A stretch of DNA of 64,000 bases from Candidatus Sulfotelmatobacter sp. Its GTDB lineage: Bacteria; Acidobacteriota; Terriglobia; Terriglobales; Acidobacteriaceae. Position numbers and translations under genes: made by a program. Below the pieces are notes generated by a model, which was given only the letters and a program-made list of their open reading frames with translations, had not been told where the DNA came from and searched no databases. Positions 15,569 to 24,975 of this stretch are shown here, piece by piece. The DNA lies in contig JAOAPI010000150.1 of the NCBI GenBank assembly GCA_025462865.1, positions 124,001-188,000 of the forward strand, in the 5' to 3' direction. How positions within the stretch are numbered: the first letter of the stretch is position 1; each line of letters opens with the position of its first letter.

Positions 15569-18500
15569 GCTTGCAACGCTGGGAACGCACCAAAGAAATC
15601 CTGGAGCGATCGCTGCGGCTAGGATTCGAGGAACGGCAATCCTACCTCGATGCAGCATGCGGGTCGGATGCCGACCTGCGCGGTGAAGTAGAGTCTCTAA
15701 TCGCTTCTCACGAGGAGGCCGGAAGCCAGTTTCTCAGTGCAAGCGCACCTGAAGTCCTCCAGATGGCCAGATCACTCCCTCTCGGCACGGGCACGAAGCT
15801 CGGACGGTATGAGATTGTCTCATTGTTGGGCGCCGGTGGGATGGGCGAAGTCTATCGAGCGCGAGATGTAAGCCTCAATCGCAATGTAGCCATTAAAATT
15901 CTGCCCGCCACATTCTTCGCGACTAGCGATCGCTTAAACCGGTTTCAGCAGGAAGCGCGCTCGGCGTCGGCCCTCAACCATCCCAATATCGTTACCATCT
16001 ACGAGCTCGGACAAGAAGGTTCCAGTCACTACATCGCGATGGAACTAATTGAGGGGGACACTCTGCGTGAGTTGCTGGTGTCCGGCTCGCTGCCCATGCG
16101 AAAAGCAATTGAAATCGCGGCGCAGATTGCGGACGGCCTCACCAAGGCCCATGAAGCCGGCATCACCCACCGGGACTTGAAGCCCGAGAATGTGATGATC
16201 TCTCGCGATGGGTTCGTAAAGATCCTCGACTTCGGCTTGGCAAAAGCCACACCGATGAGCAGCGAGCGCTCCGACTTGTGCACCACGTCCCTGACTCCAA
16301 CTGGTCTGGTTTTAGGAACAGTGGGCTACATGTCCCCTGAGCAGGCCGGTGGCGAACGCCTGGACTTCCGGTCAGACCAGTTCTCCTTCGGAGCGCTGCT
16401 GTACGAGATGGTGGCCGGAAAACGCGCCTTCCAAAGAGCCACGACCCCAGAGACGATGGTAGCCATTCTGCGGGAACAGCCGGAGCCGATCGCGATTCAG
16501 AACCGCGATGCTCCCGCTCCTCTATGTTGGGCAATCGAGAGGTGCCTGGCGAAAGATCCCGATAAGCGTTACGTCTCTACCCGTGACCTGGCACGGGACC
16601 TGGCCGCCATCCGCGATCGCTTTTCGGAGAAGGCGAAGCAGCCGGAAACGCGCCCAGCCAATCTTCCCGTACAAAGGACCGGGTTTGTCGGACGCGAGAA
16701 GGAAGTGGCTGCCGCCAAAGAACTCCTACTACGGCAAGACGTACATCTGGTCACGGTCACCGGGCCGGGCGGGATCGGCAAAACGCGCCTTGTATTGCAG
16801 GTAGCGACCGGCCTGGCCGAGATATTCCCCGGTGGCATCCATTTTGTACCGTTGTCTCCGCTGAACGATCCCGGCCTCATCGCCTCCGCGATCGTTCAGA
16901 CCCTGGGATTGGGGGAGGCGGGAAATCAGTCCCCTCTCGAAATACTTAGAGAGAATCTACAAGAATCATTGAGCGCGCCAAGGCTCTTGATCCTGGACAA
17001 TTTCGAGCACCTGATGCAGGCCGCACCTACCGTGGCAGAGCTGTTGGTAATGGGCCCCAATCTTAAAATTCTGGTAACCAGCCGCGCCGCGCTGCACGTA
17101 TACGGCGAGCACGAGTTTCCAGTGCCGCCGCTGGCGCTGCCCGATCCTCGGTCCCTTCCTGCGCTCGAGAGTCTGTCCCAGTACCCTGCAATCGCGCTAT
17201 TCGTGCAACGCGCCGTCGCCGCCAAGCCGGATTTTGAATTGAATCGGGAAAACGCGGTCGCCGTTGCCGAGATTTGCGCCCGGTTGGATGGTTTGCCTCT
17301 CGCGATTGAGCTGGCTGCCGCGCGAGTAAAAGTTCTTTCGCCTTCGTCCATGCGAACACGCCTCGCGAGCCGGTTGCAGCTTTTGACGGGGGGCGCGCGG
17401 GACCTGCCGCGGCGACAGCAGACGCTTCGCGCTGCAATGGATTGGAGCCACGACCTGTTAAGCGCGGCCGAGCAGAAGCTTTTTCGAAGATTATCGGTGT
17501 TCGTAGGCGGATGCAATCTGGAAGGGGTCGAAGCTGTGTGCGACACCAAAGGCGATCTCGACCTGGATTTGCTCGACGGTATGGCATCCATGGTCGACAA
17601 GAGTCTGGCGCAGCAGGTCGAGCACGCGACAGGCGAACCACGCTTCACCATGCTGGAAACCATTCGCGAATACGCTCTGGAAAAGCTGGAGGCAAGCGGC
17701 GAGAAGCCGCTCATCAAGCGCGCCCATGCCGCTTACTGCCTGGTGCTGGCGGAAGAAGGGGCAACGGAACAGACCTCGGAAGGGACGGATTGGCTGCCGC
17801 GCTTAGCGTTCGACCATGACAATTTTCGCTCCGGTCTTGAGTGGCTCACAGAAACCGGAGATGCGGAGTGGGGCCTGCGTCTCGGCACTGCCCTGTTTCG
17901 CTTCTGGGAGATTCGCGAGTATCTTGCCGAAGGCAGGGACAGGTTGGGCAGGCTCCTGAAGTTGCCGGCAGCGGCGGGTCCCACGAAAGCGCGCATGCGC
18001 GCTCTCTTTGCAGCGGGCGTACTCACCGGGGAGCAGGGGGATTACACCTCGGCGGAATCGCTCATCAACCAAAGTCAGGACATCGCGCACGAACTCGGCG
18101 ACAAAACGGGTGTGGCCGTCTCTCTAAACGCACTGGCAGTTTTTGCCCGCGACCGCGGCGACGTGGCTGTTGCGAATGTTTTGTTTGAAGCAAGTCTCGG
18201 GCTATGGAGAGAATTAGGCGACCGGAAGGCAATCGCTCGGGCTTTAAGTAACCTGGCCAATGTTCTCAAGTTGCGTGGAGACTACGCTCGCGCACGCGCG
18301 CTATACGCGGAATGTCTTGCAATCTTCAAAGACCTGGGAGACCGGACTGGTATCGCCTGGTCGCTAAACTACCAGGGCGATGTCGCACGCGATCAGGGGG
18401 ATGGCCCTGCGGCGCAGGTGTTGTACGAACAGAGCCTCACACTTTTTCGCGAACTCGGTGATCCCTGGGGCATGGGTGGCACTCTTGCGGATCTGGGGAG

Positions 18501-18864
18501 CTTGGCCAGGGAACAGGAGAATTATTCCGTAGCCCTCTCTCTGTACCGGGAAAGCATAAAACTTTTCCAGCAACTCGAACACAAACGCGGGATCGCGCGC
18601 CTGCTGGAATGTTTCGCTTGCTCCGCGGCGGCGCAACTCGAGGCCGAGCGTTCGCTGCGGCTGGCGGGAGCAGCGGCGGCGCTTCGCCAAAGCATTGGCG
18701 CTCCGCTCACTCCGGCCGAGCAAGCTAAGTTGCAATCCACTTTGGATTCGGCGCGGCGTGCACTGACCAACGGAGGCGTAGCAGCGTGGCTGGAAGGTTG
18801 GGCTTTGCCGGTGGAGAACGCTATACAAGAGGTACTGATGTCCGAGCCTGCACGCTCGCTTTAG
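15565..18864 (+). CDS. Ser/Thr protein kinase fused to STAND ATPase and TPR repeats
   Basis: A 1099-residue soluble protein. Residues 1-70 resemble the short helical segment usual in this group. A eukaryotic-type kinase domain at about 80-350 has GAGGMGEVYRARD, the lysine in VAIKIL, HRDLKPENVMI and DFGLAKA, so it should be active. A STAND/AfsR-like NTPase follows, with Walker A GPGGIGKT near residue 400 and Walker B LLILDNFEHL. The last third is a run of about 40-residue TPR repeats (RELGDRKAIARALSNLANVL and neighbours). The design suggests ligand- or protein-driven oligomerisation that switches the kinase. It is coupled to the sigma gene upstream. Confidence 0.92.
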   Translation: MSLQRWERTKEILERSLRLGFEERQSYLDAACGSDADLRGEVESLIASHEEAGSQFLSASAPEVLQMARSLPLGTGTKLGRYEIVSLLGAGGMGEVYRARDVSLNRNVAIKILPATFFATSDRLNRFQQEARSASALNHPNIVTIYELGQEGSSHYIAMELIEGDTLRELLVSGSLPMRKAIEIAAQIADGLTKAHEAGITHRDLKPENVMISRDGFVKILDFGLAKATPMSSERSDLCTTSLTPTGLVLGTVGYMSPEQAGGERLDFRSDQFSFGALLYEMVAGKRAFQRATTPETMVAILREQPEPIAIQNRDAPAPLCWAIERCLAKDPDKRYVSTRDLARDLAAIRDRFSEKAKQPETRPANLPVQRTGFVGREKEVAAAKELLLRQDVHLVTVTGPGGIGKTRLVLQVATGLAEIFPGGIHFVPLSPLNDPGLIASAIVQTLGLGEAGNQSPLEILRENLQESLSAPRLLILDNFEHLMQAAPTVAELLVMGPNLKILVTSRAALHVYGEHEFPVPPLALPDPRSLPALESLSQYPAIALFVQRAVAAKPDFELNRENAVAVAEICARLDGLPLAIELAAARVKVLSPSSMRTRLASRLQLLTGGARDLPRRQQTLRAAMDWSHDLLSAAEQKLFRRLSVFVGGCNLEGVEAVCDTKGDLDLDLLDGMASMVDKSLAQQVEHATGEPRFTMLETIREYALEKLEASGEKPLIKRAHAAYCLVLAEEGATEQTSEGTDWLPRLAFDHDNFRSGLEWLTETGDAEWGLRLGTALFRFWEIREYLAEGRDRLGRLLKLPAAAGPTKARMRALFAAGVLTGEQGDYTSAESLINQSQDIAHELGDKTGVAVSLNALAVFARDRGDVAVANVLFEASLGLWRELGDRKAIARALSNLANVLKLRGDYARARALYAECLAIFKDLGDRTGIAWSLNYQGDVARDQGDGPAAQVLYEQSLTLFRELGDPWGMGGTLADLGSLAREQENYSVALSLYRESIKLFQQLEHKRGIARLLECFACSAAAQLEAERSLRLAGAAAALRQSIGAPLTPAEQAKLQSTLDSARRALTNGGVAAWLEGWALPVENAIQEVLMSEPARSL

Positions 18865-18918
18865 CGAACGGAAACACAAAAGCTGACAGCCGAGATTCCA
18901 TCCAGGCTGAGCCCATCC

Positions 18919-19191
18919 TCACATTGCGCTGGTCGGGTCGATAAGCCGGCGCACAGCGGAGACGCGATTAGCGGGTAATCCCACGCGCCGTGCGTGTTCC
19001 TGGATCGTCGCCTCGTCCGGGGCGAGATAGACGCAATACACTTTGTCGCCGGTTACGTAGCTATGGAGCCACTGGATTTCGGGACCCATCCCTTCCAAAA
19101 TGCTCACCGACTTTTGCGAAATTTCCCGCAATTGAGCATAGGACAGATCTCCAGCTCCTGGAACCTCGCGTTCGATTACGAATTTAGGCAT
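18919..19191 (-). CDS. Small DUF4242-like protein (possible nickel-binding ferredoxin-fold)
   Basis: A 90-residue protein, MPKFVIEREVPGAGDLSYAQ onward, with the pattern of DUF4242 (SCO4226-like) proteins, which form a ferredoxin-like dimer that binds nickel in at least one case. GGGAGA lies seven bases before the selected ATG; upstream ATGs in frame lack a ribosome site. Its neighbours are unrelated. The recall of the family is good, but function is unproven. Confidence 0.75.
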   Translation of the reverse strand: MPKFVIEREVPGAGDLSYAQLREISQKSVSILEGMGPEIQWLHSYVTGDKVYCVYLAPDEATIQEHARRVGLPANRVSAVRRLIDPTSAM

Positions 19192-19308
19192 GAGCATTCT
19201 CCCGATTTCCACACATGCTAGCATGCACATTGGACGCCTTCAATACGGCCTGGCCGAGTCCGAAGCTCCCCGCGGGTAACCGGGAATGGCCAAGCACAAA
19301 GGAACGTT

Positions 19309-19812
19309 ATGGATATTCGATCCCTTCAGAAGCCGCTCAAAGAACAATACCGCAATGATCCCAATGCGTCGCTAATCACAATTCGGGCAAAAGGTGGAGA
19401 GACCCATGTGCCGATGGCCTGCTCCATCGACATAGGACGTGCCATCTACCAGGCCGAAGCTCACCAGGGAGTTGGCGGCGCCGGCACCGGAGCCTGTTCC
19501 GGAGATCTCTTGCTTGGAGCTCTGGCGGCGTGCGCCCAGATCACCTGCCAGATGGTCGCCGCCGCCATGGGCATACCAACTGACCGGGTTCAGGTTACGG
19601 TAGAAGGAGATTTGGATCTCCGAGGTACCCTCGGCATCTCAAAAGAGGTTCCCGTCGGCTTCGAAAATATTCATCTTCGTTTCGATGTTGCGGCTCCCAA
19701 AGCTACCCCCGAACAACTGCGCGGATTGCGCGAGAAAACCGAACAATATTGCGTGGTGATGCAAACTCTGATGCGGCCTCCGAGAATCCAGACCGAGTGG
19801 AGTGGCGAATGA
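19309..19812 (+). CDS. OsmC family protein
   Basis: A 167-residue protein with OsmC/Ohr fold features, including the helix GDLLLGALAACAQITCQMVA with a cysteine pair-like arrangement and the C-terminal REKTEQYCVV. OsmC/Ohr proteins reduce organic hydroperoxides with two cysteines; this member is closer to the general OsmC-like branch, so peroxidase activity is probable but unproved. It is a single-gene unit that converges on the lactate permease gene. Confidence 0.88.
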   Translation: MDIRSLQKPLKEQYRNDPNASLITIRAKGGETHVPMACSIDIGRAIYQAEAHQGVGGAGTGACSGDLLLGALAACAQITCQMVAAAMGIPTDRVQVTVEGDLDLRGTLGISKEVPVGFENIHLRFDVAAPKATPEQLRGLREKTEQYCVVMQTLMRPPRIQTEWSGE

Positions 19813-19846
19813 GTTGGCGGAATAAGGATGCAGCTACGCAAACATC

Positions 19847-21619
19847 CTACTTCACAAATGTCAGCCCGTGCGGCACTGCCCACTGGAAAACATAGGCATA
19901 GAGCAACACGATAATCCCGACGACTGCGCCCAGCGCTACCGAGTGCCACACCACAAAGCGGAAAATGATTCCTTCATTGCCCACCTGCTCAGTGGCCGCC
20001 GTCGCAATGGTGATGGACTGCGCGTCCACCATTTTCCCCATCACCCCGCCGGCGCTGTTGGCTGCGCACATCAGCACGGGGTCGATGCCAAGCTGCTGAG
20101 AAGTAATTTTCTGCAGGCTGCCAAACAGCGCGTTCGACGACGTGTCGCTTCCGGTGAGCGCAACTCCCAGCCATCCCAGAAACGTTCCAAAGAATGGATA
20201 GAACCATCCTGTCCTCGTAAACGCCAGGCCCAGCACCGCATCCAGTCCCGAGTAGCGCGTCACGTAGCCCAGCCCCAGCATGAATGAGATCGCAACCATT
20301 GCCAGGCGCATTCGTACTAGCGTTTTCCAGAAAATCCTCATCAGCTGCACCGGTCCCCGGCCGAGCAGCAACCCGGAAACGATTGCCGCAAAAAAGCATC
20401 CAGTTCCCGTAGCCGAAAGCCAGTTGAAATCGTATCGCGCCGCCTCAGGCGTCAGCTTCGCGACAATCGGTGCCGAGCGCGAAATCGCATTGTGCAAGTA
20501 GGGGACATCCCACCCCGCCGGTCCCGGCCGCACTTTGCCATTCGGTAGCGTCACTCGAAACGACGGTGTGGTCGCCAGGTTCATAGCCAGTTTTATTTTT
20601 GGCAGACCCCACAACAATACAAACAGCGACAGGATCGCAAACGGCATCCATGCCTTCAAAACTTGACCCACGCTATAGGAACGAGCTTTTACCAGGCCAT
20701 CAAACTGACGCGCGGTCCATTCTCCGCCGACATCATCGCTGATCTTTCCCGTTGCCGCCGTCACTGCGGCCGGTTTGTCGTCGTAATCAAATCGCCAGAT
20801 CTTCTTCGGTTTCCAGAACCGGAAAAAAATCAACGCCGCCGCAATCGAAATCACTCCCCCCATAATGTCAACCAGATTGCTGTCCACATAATTCGACCAG
20901 AAGAACTGCGTAAGCGCGAACGAAATGCCGATCACCAGGATGGCGGGAAGCACCTCGAAAGTATCGCTCCAGCTCACCATCGTCTTCACCAGCCAAAAAG
21001 GGACGAGCACCGCGGTGAATGGAAGAATGCGCCCGATCATCGCGTTGAGATCCGACTCCGGCAGAGCCGTCACCGCTGCGAGCGTATGAACCGGCGTACC
21101 GATCGCTCCCCAGGCCACGGGCGCGGTATTGGCAATCAGATTCAATGCAGCCGCATGGAACGGCTTGAATCCCAGCCCAATCATGAACGCCCCGGCAATT
21201 GCCACCGGCGCGCCGAATCCCGCCGCTCCTTCGATGAACGCGCCAAAACAAAAAGCCACCAGCAGTACCTGCAGCCGCCGATCCGCCGTAATCCCGGCAA
21301 TCGATTCCTTCATGATTTCAAACTGCCCGGTCTCCACCGAAATGTCGTAGAGATACACCGCCGCCAGCACGATCCACGCAATCTTCAAAACACCGAACGC
21401 CACGCCGTACCCAAAACTGAGCGCCGCCAGGACGGGAGGCATTTTAAAAAAAATAATTGCCACCGCCACCGCAGTTGCTGCCCCGGCAATTGCGCACCAG
21501 TGCGGCTTTACCTTGAGACCTGCGAGCAGGCTAAACAGAACAATGATAGGAAGCGCTGCCACCAGCGTGGAAAGCCACCAATGACCGAGTGGATCGTAGA
21601 CCTGTGTCCACTGCATCAC
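19847..21619 (-). CDS. lldP: L-lactate permease
   Basis: A 590-residue membrane protein with about 12-14 helices and lactate permease family blocks (FGAFIEGAAGFGAPVAIAGA, NLIANTAPVAWGAIGTPVHT, LTGSDTSSNALFGSLQ, CAANSAGGVMGKM). It imports L- or D-lactate (and glycolate in some members) with protons. It is slightly longer than the usual 550 residues because of a loop near residues 335-390. It lies downstream of the lactate dehydrogenase-like gene on the same strand with a 114-nt gap containing a small palindrome. Confidence 0.93.
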   Translation of the reverse strand: MMQWTQVYDPLGHWWLSTLVAALPIIVLFSLLAGLKVKPHWCAIAGAATAVAVAIIFFKMPPVLAALSFGYGVAFGVLKIAWIVLAAVYLYDISVETGQFEIMKESIAGITADRRLQVLLVAFCFGAFIEGAAGFGAPVAIAGAFMIGLGFKPFHAAALNLIANTAPVAWGAIGTPVHTLAAVTALPESDLNAMIGRILPFTAVLVPFWLVKTMVSWSDTFEVLPAILVIGISFALTQFFWSNYVDSNLVDIMGGVISIAAALIFFRFWKPKKIWRFDYDDKPAAVTAATGKISDDVGGEWTARQFDGLVKARSYSVGQVLKAWMPFAILSLFVLLWGLPKIKLAMNLATTPSFRVTLPNGKVRPGPAGWDVPYLHNAISRSAPIVAKLTPEAARYDFNWLSATGTGCFFAAIVSGLLLGRGPVQLMRIFWKTLVRMRLAMVAISFMLGLGYVTRYSGLDAVLGLAFTRTGWFYPFFGTFLGWLGVALTGSDTSSNALFGSLQKITSQQLGIDPVLMCAANSAGGVMGKMVDAQSITIATAATEQVGNEGIIFRFVVWHSVALGAVVGIIVLLYAYVFQWAVPHGLTFVK

Positions 21620-21675
21620 AACCCTCCTTGCTAACGGAGTCTGCTGCTAATGGAAATCCGAGCTTCGATTTAGGA

Positions 21676-21691
21676 TATGCCTTCAGGCATA
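21676..21691. repeat. Small palindrome between lldD and lldP
   Basis: TATGCCT-TC-AGGCATA, a 7-bp stem with a 2-nt loop, in the gap between the dehydrogenase and permease genes. It may be a remnant of a dispersed repeat or an mRNA processing stem. Confidence 0.45.
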
Positions 21692-21733
21692 CTGCAAACG
21701 CCACTAATTGAGCGCCTTCAATCGCTGCGCTTC

Positions 21734-22924
21734 TCATCCCGCTTCCCAACTCTGCGGAACGTTCACATAAGACCGATCCAACTCCCCCACCGACGCACAC
21801 CCCAGCAGCCGCAGAGTCCGTTCCAAATCCACTCGCAAAATCTCAATCGCCCGATCAACTCCTGCCTCCCCAGCCGCGGCCAATCCGTACGCGTAAGCTC
21901 GCCCACACAGCACCGCGCGCGCTCCCATACAAAGAGCCTTCGCAATATCAGTTCCGCGGCGAATGCCTCCATCCATCAGCACCTCAATGCGTCCCTTCAC
22001 CGCTTCCACTACTTCCGGCAACACTCGCAAAGAAGCGGGAACTCCATCCAGTTGCCGCCCACCGTGATTCGAAACCGAAATCGCCGCCGCCCCTTCATCA
22101 ATCGAGCGCAACGCATCATCGCCCGTCAAAACGCCCTTCACGACAATGGGCCCCTTCCAGATTTCTCTAATCCATTTCAGGTCTGCCCACGTCACCGCCG
22201 ATTCCGCCAGCGCCGCGGCCACATCAACCAGGGGCAACGGTCCCTTGCCCGGCACAATCACATTCGGAAGTCCCGGCAAACCGCCATCCAGAAAATAACT
22301 GACAAGCCATCCCGGTCGCGACAATATCTGCGGAAGATACGGAATCTTCTCGAACGGTCCCCCGCTGATGAGTTCCTTCATCCCATTGCGATAATCGCGC
22401 TCGCGAATTCCCGATACCGGAGTATCAATCGTCACCACTAGCGCGTTAAATCCCGCAACCCGCGCTCGTTCAATCGCAGCCTCAGCGGCCCCGCGTCCTC
22501 CCATCAAATAGAGCTGATAGAAAACCGGTCCCGTCGAGCCCTCCCGCACATCTTCCAGCTTGTGTCCGGAAATCGTCGAAAGAATATATCCCAGGCCCGC
22601 CCGCCCTGCAGCCCGCGCCGCCGCCACTTCCCCGCCCGGATGCATCAGCCGGCTATATCCCACCGGTGCCAGCAGAATCGGCAGCGCCAGCTTGAAACCG
22701 AGCACCGTCGTACACATGCTGCATTCCGACAGCGACACTGCGTGTCTCGGGCGAAAAGTAACGTCGTTGAACACACGACAATTTTCTCGAAGAGTTACCT
22801 CGCCCTCGGCGCCGCCGTCGAGATAGTCGAACACTGATTTTGGGATTCGCTGGCGTGCGATGGGACGGAAGTCCTCGATGCTGACAACATGTGGCGACGC
22901 TACCGATCGTGCGGCTCTCGTCAT
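21734..22924 (-). CDS. lldD: FMN-dependent alpha-hydroxy-acid dehydrogenase (L-lactate dehydrogenase-like)
   Basis: A 396-residue TIM-barrel flavoenzyme. The active-site motif SNHGGRQLDG (catalytic His, substrate-binding Arg), the FMN-phosphate region MDGGIRRGTDI, and the N-terminal YLDGGAEGEVTLREN are all present. It most likely oxidises L-lactate to pyruvate and feeds the respiratory chain; glycolate or mandelate remain possible. The permease gene downstream strongly supports lactate. The ATG chosen starts MTRAARSVASP; the frame extends 21 codons upstream. Confidence 0.88.
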   Translation of the reverse strand: MTRAARSVASPHVVSIEDFRPIARQRIPKSVFDYLDGGAEGEVTLRENCRVFNDVTFRPRHAVSLSECSMCTTVLGFKLALPILLAPVGYSRLMHPGGEVAAARAAGRAGLGYILSTISGHKLEDVREGSTGPVFYQLYLMGGRGAAEAAIERARVAGFNALVVTIDTPVSGIRERDYRNGMKELISGGPFEKIPYLPQILSRPGWLVSYFLDGGLPGLPNVIVPGKGPLPLVDVAAALAESAVTWADLKWIREIWKGPIVVKGVLTGDDALRSIDEGAAAISVSNHGGRQLDGVPASLRVLPEVVEAVKGRIEVLMDGGIRRGTDIAKALCMGARAVLCGRAYAYGLAAAGEAGVDRAIEILRVDLERTLRLLGCASVGELDRSYVNVPQSWEAG

Positions 22925-23029
22925 CTCAATTCCAAAACCTTGAATCTGGAAGCAGGCGGATATCCTAACACCCTCTAATAGCCGCAAAGTAAATTTTACT
23001 GTGGGGAAACTCGTGTCTTGCGCTGCCTT

Positions 23030-24388
23030 TTACTCGACCGTCACCGGTGACGATCCCGCCAGTACCCGACGCCGATGCCGGACCCACAAATACGCCACTG
23101 GCCCTGTAGCCAAATTTAGCAGCCCCCACTTTCGAGTCGTCACATCGCTGTAGATCATCGCCCACACAAAAAGAAGCGTCGGAGCGAGCACGACCGCAGC
23201 CGCACCCACAGCTCCTCCGGCCACGCGGAAACTCCGCGGTGCGTCTGGATATTTCCGCCGCAATTTCCAAAACGAGAGCACGGTCTCGATGGAGGTCGCT
23301 ATCCGAGTCCACGCATACACGCCTATGAGCTGGGGCACTGTGAAGAACGCCAGCGCCGCGCAAAAGACCGTCGAAAGCACGATCGACCTCACGGGAGTTC
23401 CAAAACGCGCGCTTACTTTTGCCAGCGCAGGATGAAGAAATCCGTCTTCCGCCATGGTGAGCGGCACGCGCGTGATCGAAAGCAACGTACTGTCCAGCAA
23501 GACGAAATTACAAATCACCGCCGCCACAAACATCGACGTGCCCAGCACGTTCCCTCCCAGCAAGCGCGCCGCCGTCACCAGATATCCCGTTTCCCACTCC
23601 CTCCAATTCCCCAGCGCCGTCAGCCCGGCCGCGAGCGTGGTTACATAAATTCCAATCGCCAGCGGCAACACAATGGCCAGGCCTATCGGGAAATTTCGCG
23701 CCGGGTTCTCGACTTCCTCTATTACCGTCGATAGCTCTTCATACCCGGCATAAGACCACAGAGCAATCGCAAGTCCCACGCCGAACCCTCCCTGCCAGGG
23801 CATTCCTGTCGGGAGAAATGGATGGAATGGATTAAATCGCGCATGATGAAAACCCAGCACAATAAAAATCACCAGCGGGACGGACATGGCAAGCAGCAGA
23901 ACGAGTGTCAGGTTCCCCACCAAATGAATTCCTCTTACATTCAGGTAGGCCACTACCAGAAGAAAAACAAAGGCCACCCCCCAGTGTTCGGCGCGGGAAT
24001 GCATGGGCATCCAATCTTCAAGGTAATCGGCCATCGCCACACCGTAAGCGGCGCTCATCAGAAATGTTCCCGTCCAATTCCACCACCCGCATTGGAAGCC
24101 CCAAAAATCTCCCAGCGCAGCGCGGCTCCAGCGGTAGAAGCCGCCTTCCACCGGCATCAGCGTGGTCATTTCCGCGGTAGCTAAAGCAATGGGAAGCGCA
24201 AACAGCAATGGCACCACAAGGAGAAAAGTGAGTCCCAGTCCAGGCCCCGATGTTGAGATCATCGATTCCAGCGAGAAAGGCCCGCCCGCACAATAGGCGA
24301 ACAGCAGCGCAACAAACGGCGCTAAACCAATCCGCCGCAGATTCTTAGTTGGAGCGTACAGACCTGTGGGGCCGGAGGCAGAACTCAT
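23030..24388 (-). CDS. APC superfamily amino-acid permease
   Basis: A 452-residue protein with 12 predicted helices and the APC N-terminal pattern IGLAPFVALLFAYCAGGPFS, ending the usual first two helices. It belongs to the broad amino acid/polyamine/organocation family; the substrate is not readable. The ATG overlaps the stop of the GNAT gene (ATGA), making it the last gene of an aminotransferase, reductase, acetyltransferase, permease operon, so an amino acid or derivative is a likely substrate. Confidence 0.88.
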   Translation of the reverse strand: MSSASGPTGLYAPTKNLRRIGLAPFVALLFAYCAGGPFSLESMISTSGPGLGLTFLLVVPLLFALPIALATAEMTTLMPVEGGFYRWSRAALGDFWGFQCGWWNWTGTFLMSAAYGVAMADYLEDWMPMHSRAEHWGVAFVFLLVVAYLNVRGIHLVGNLTLVLLLAMSVPLVIFIVLGFHHARFNPFHPFLPTGMPWQGGFGVGLAIALWSYAGYEELSTVIEEVENPARNFPIGLAIVLPLAIGIYVTTLAAGLTALGNWREWETGYLVTAARLLGGNVLGTSMFVAAVICNFVLLDSTLLSITRVPLTMAEDGFLHPALAKVSARFGTPVRSIVLSTVFCAALAFFTVPQLIGVYAWTRIATSIETVLSFWKLRRKYPDAPRSFRVAGGAVGAAAVVLAPTLLFVWAMIYSDVTTRKWGLLNLATGPVAYLWVRHRRRVLAGSSPVTVE

Positions 24389-24942
24389 AGAGAAGCTTTC
24401 GGATCTCGCACAAACATGATCGTAGGATGACTCTTATACGTCGCAACTTGGAATTGACTATATCCACACTTCTCGGCGACGCGAACGGATGCAGAATTAC
24501 CAGGAGCGATAATGCAAGCGGTACGTGCGCCATCAAAGCGAATATCGCCCCATTTCACAACGGCGCGAACCGCTTCGGTCGCAAACCCTCTCCCATGGGC
24601 CGCGGAAGCGAGCACCCAACCGATCTCCGGCACGCCTTTCAGCGATGGCTCAATGTCCCGCTTGTACTCGGCGAATCCAATCTCTCCCACAAACATACCC
24701 GACGTTTTTTCTTCCGCTACCCAATAACCGAATCCCAGCAATGACCAATGCCCAACGTAGCGCAGAAACTTCGTCCAGGATTCTTCTTCCGTAAGCGGCT
24801 TTCCGCCGATGAATTGAGTCACCTGCGGGTCACCCCACATGGCTGCGCACTGCACAAAATCCTCGAGTCGATGCCCGCGCAGTCTGAGCCGTTCCGTTTC
24901 GAGCACGGGCACGTGTACAGCCGAAGAGAAAGATTCAGGCAT
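24385..24942 (-). CDS. GNAT family N-acetyltransferase (RimJ/RimL-like)
   Basis: A 185-residue acetyltransferase that starts with the RimJ/RimL signature ETERLRLRGHRLEDF and contains the acetyl-CoA-binding region EIGWVLASAAHGRGFATEA followed by NSASVRVAEKCGY. Substrate unknown; proteins, amino acids or small amines are acetylated by relatives. It is joined to the permease by an ATGA overlap and follows the proC-like gene by 33 nt. Confidence 0.88.
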   Translation of the reverse strand: MPESFSSAVHVPVLETERLRLRGHRLEDFVQCAAMWGDPQVTQFIGGKPLTEEESWTKFLRYVGHWSLLGFGYWVAEEKTSGMFVGEIGFAEYKRDIEPSLKGVPEIGWVLASAAHGRGFATEAVRAVVKWGDIRFDGARTACIIAPGNSASVRVAEKCGYSQFQVATYKSHPTIMFVRDPKASL

Positions 24943-24975
24943 TGCAGCAGTCTACTGCCTGAATGCGCTTGGGAA

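Noticed and set aside
16926-17717. A 263-codon minus-strand frame
   Set aside because: It is a Ser/Arg-rich shadow of the STAND-TPR protein.
15565-18864. Reading the STAND-kinase as a phage-defence system
   Set aside because: No effector such as a nuclease or protease domain and no defence neighbours; the sigma factor partner points to regulation instead.
20663-21634. A 323-codon plus-strand frame
   Set aside because: It is antisense to the lactate permease, Arg/His-rich, and looks like a high-GC shadow of the real gene with no protein motif.
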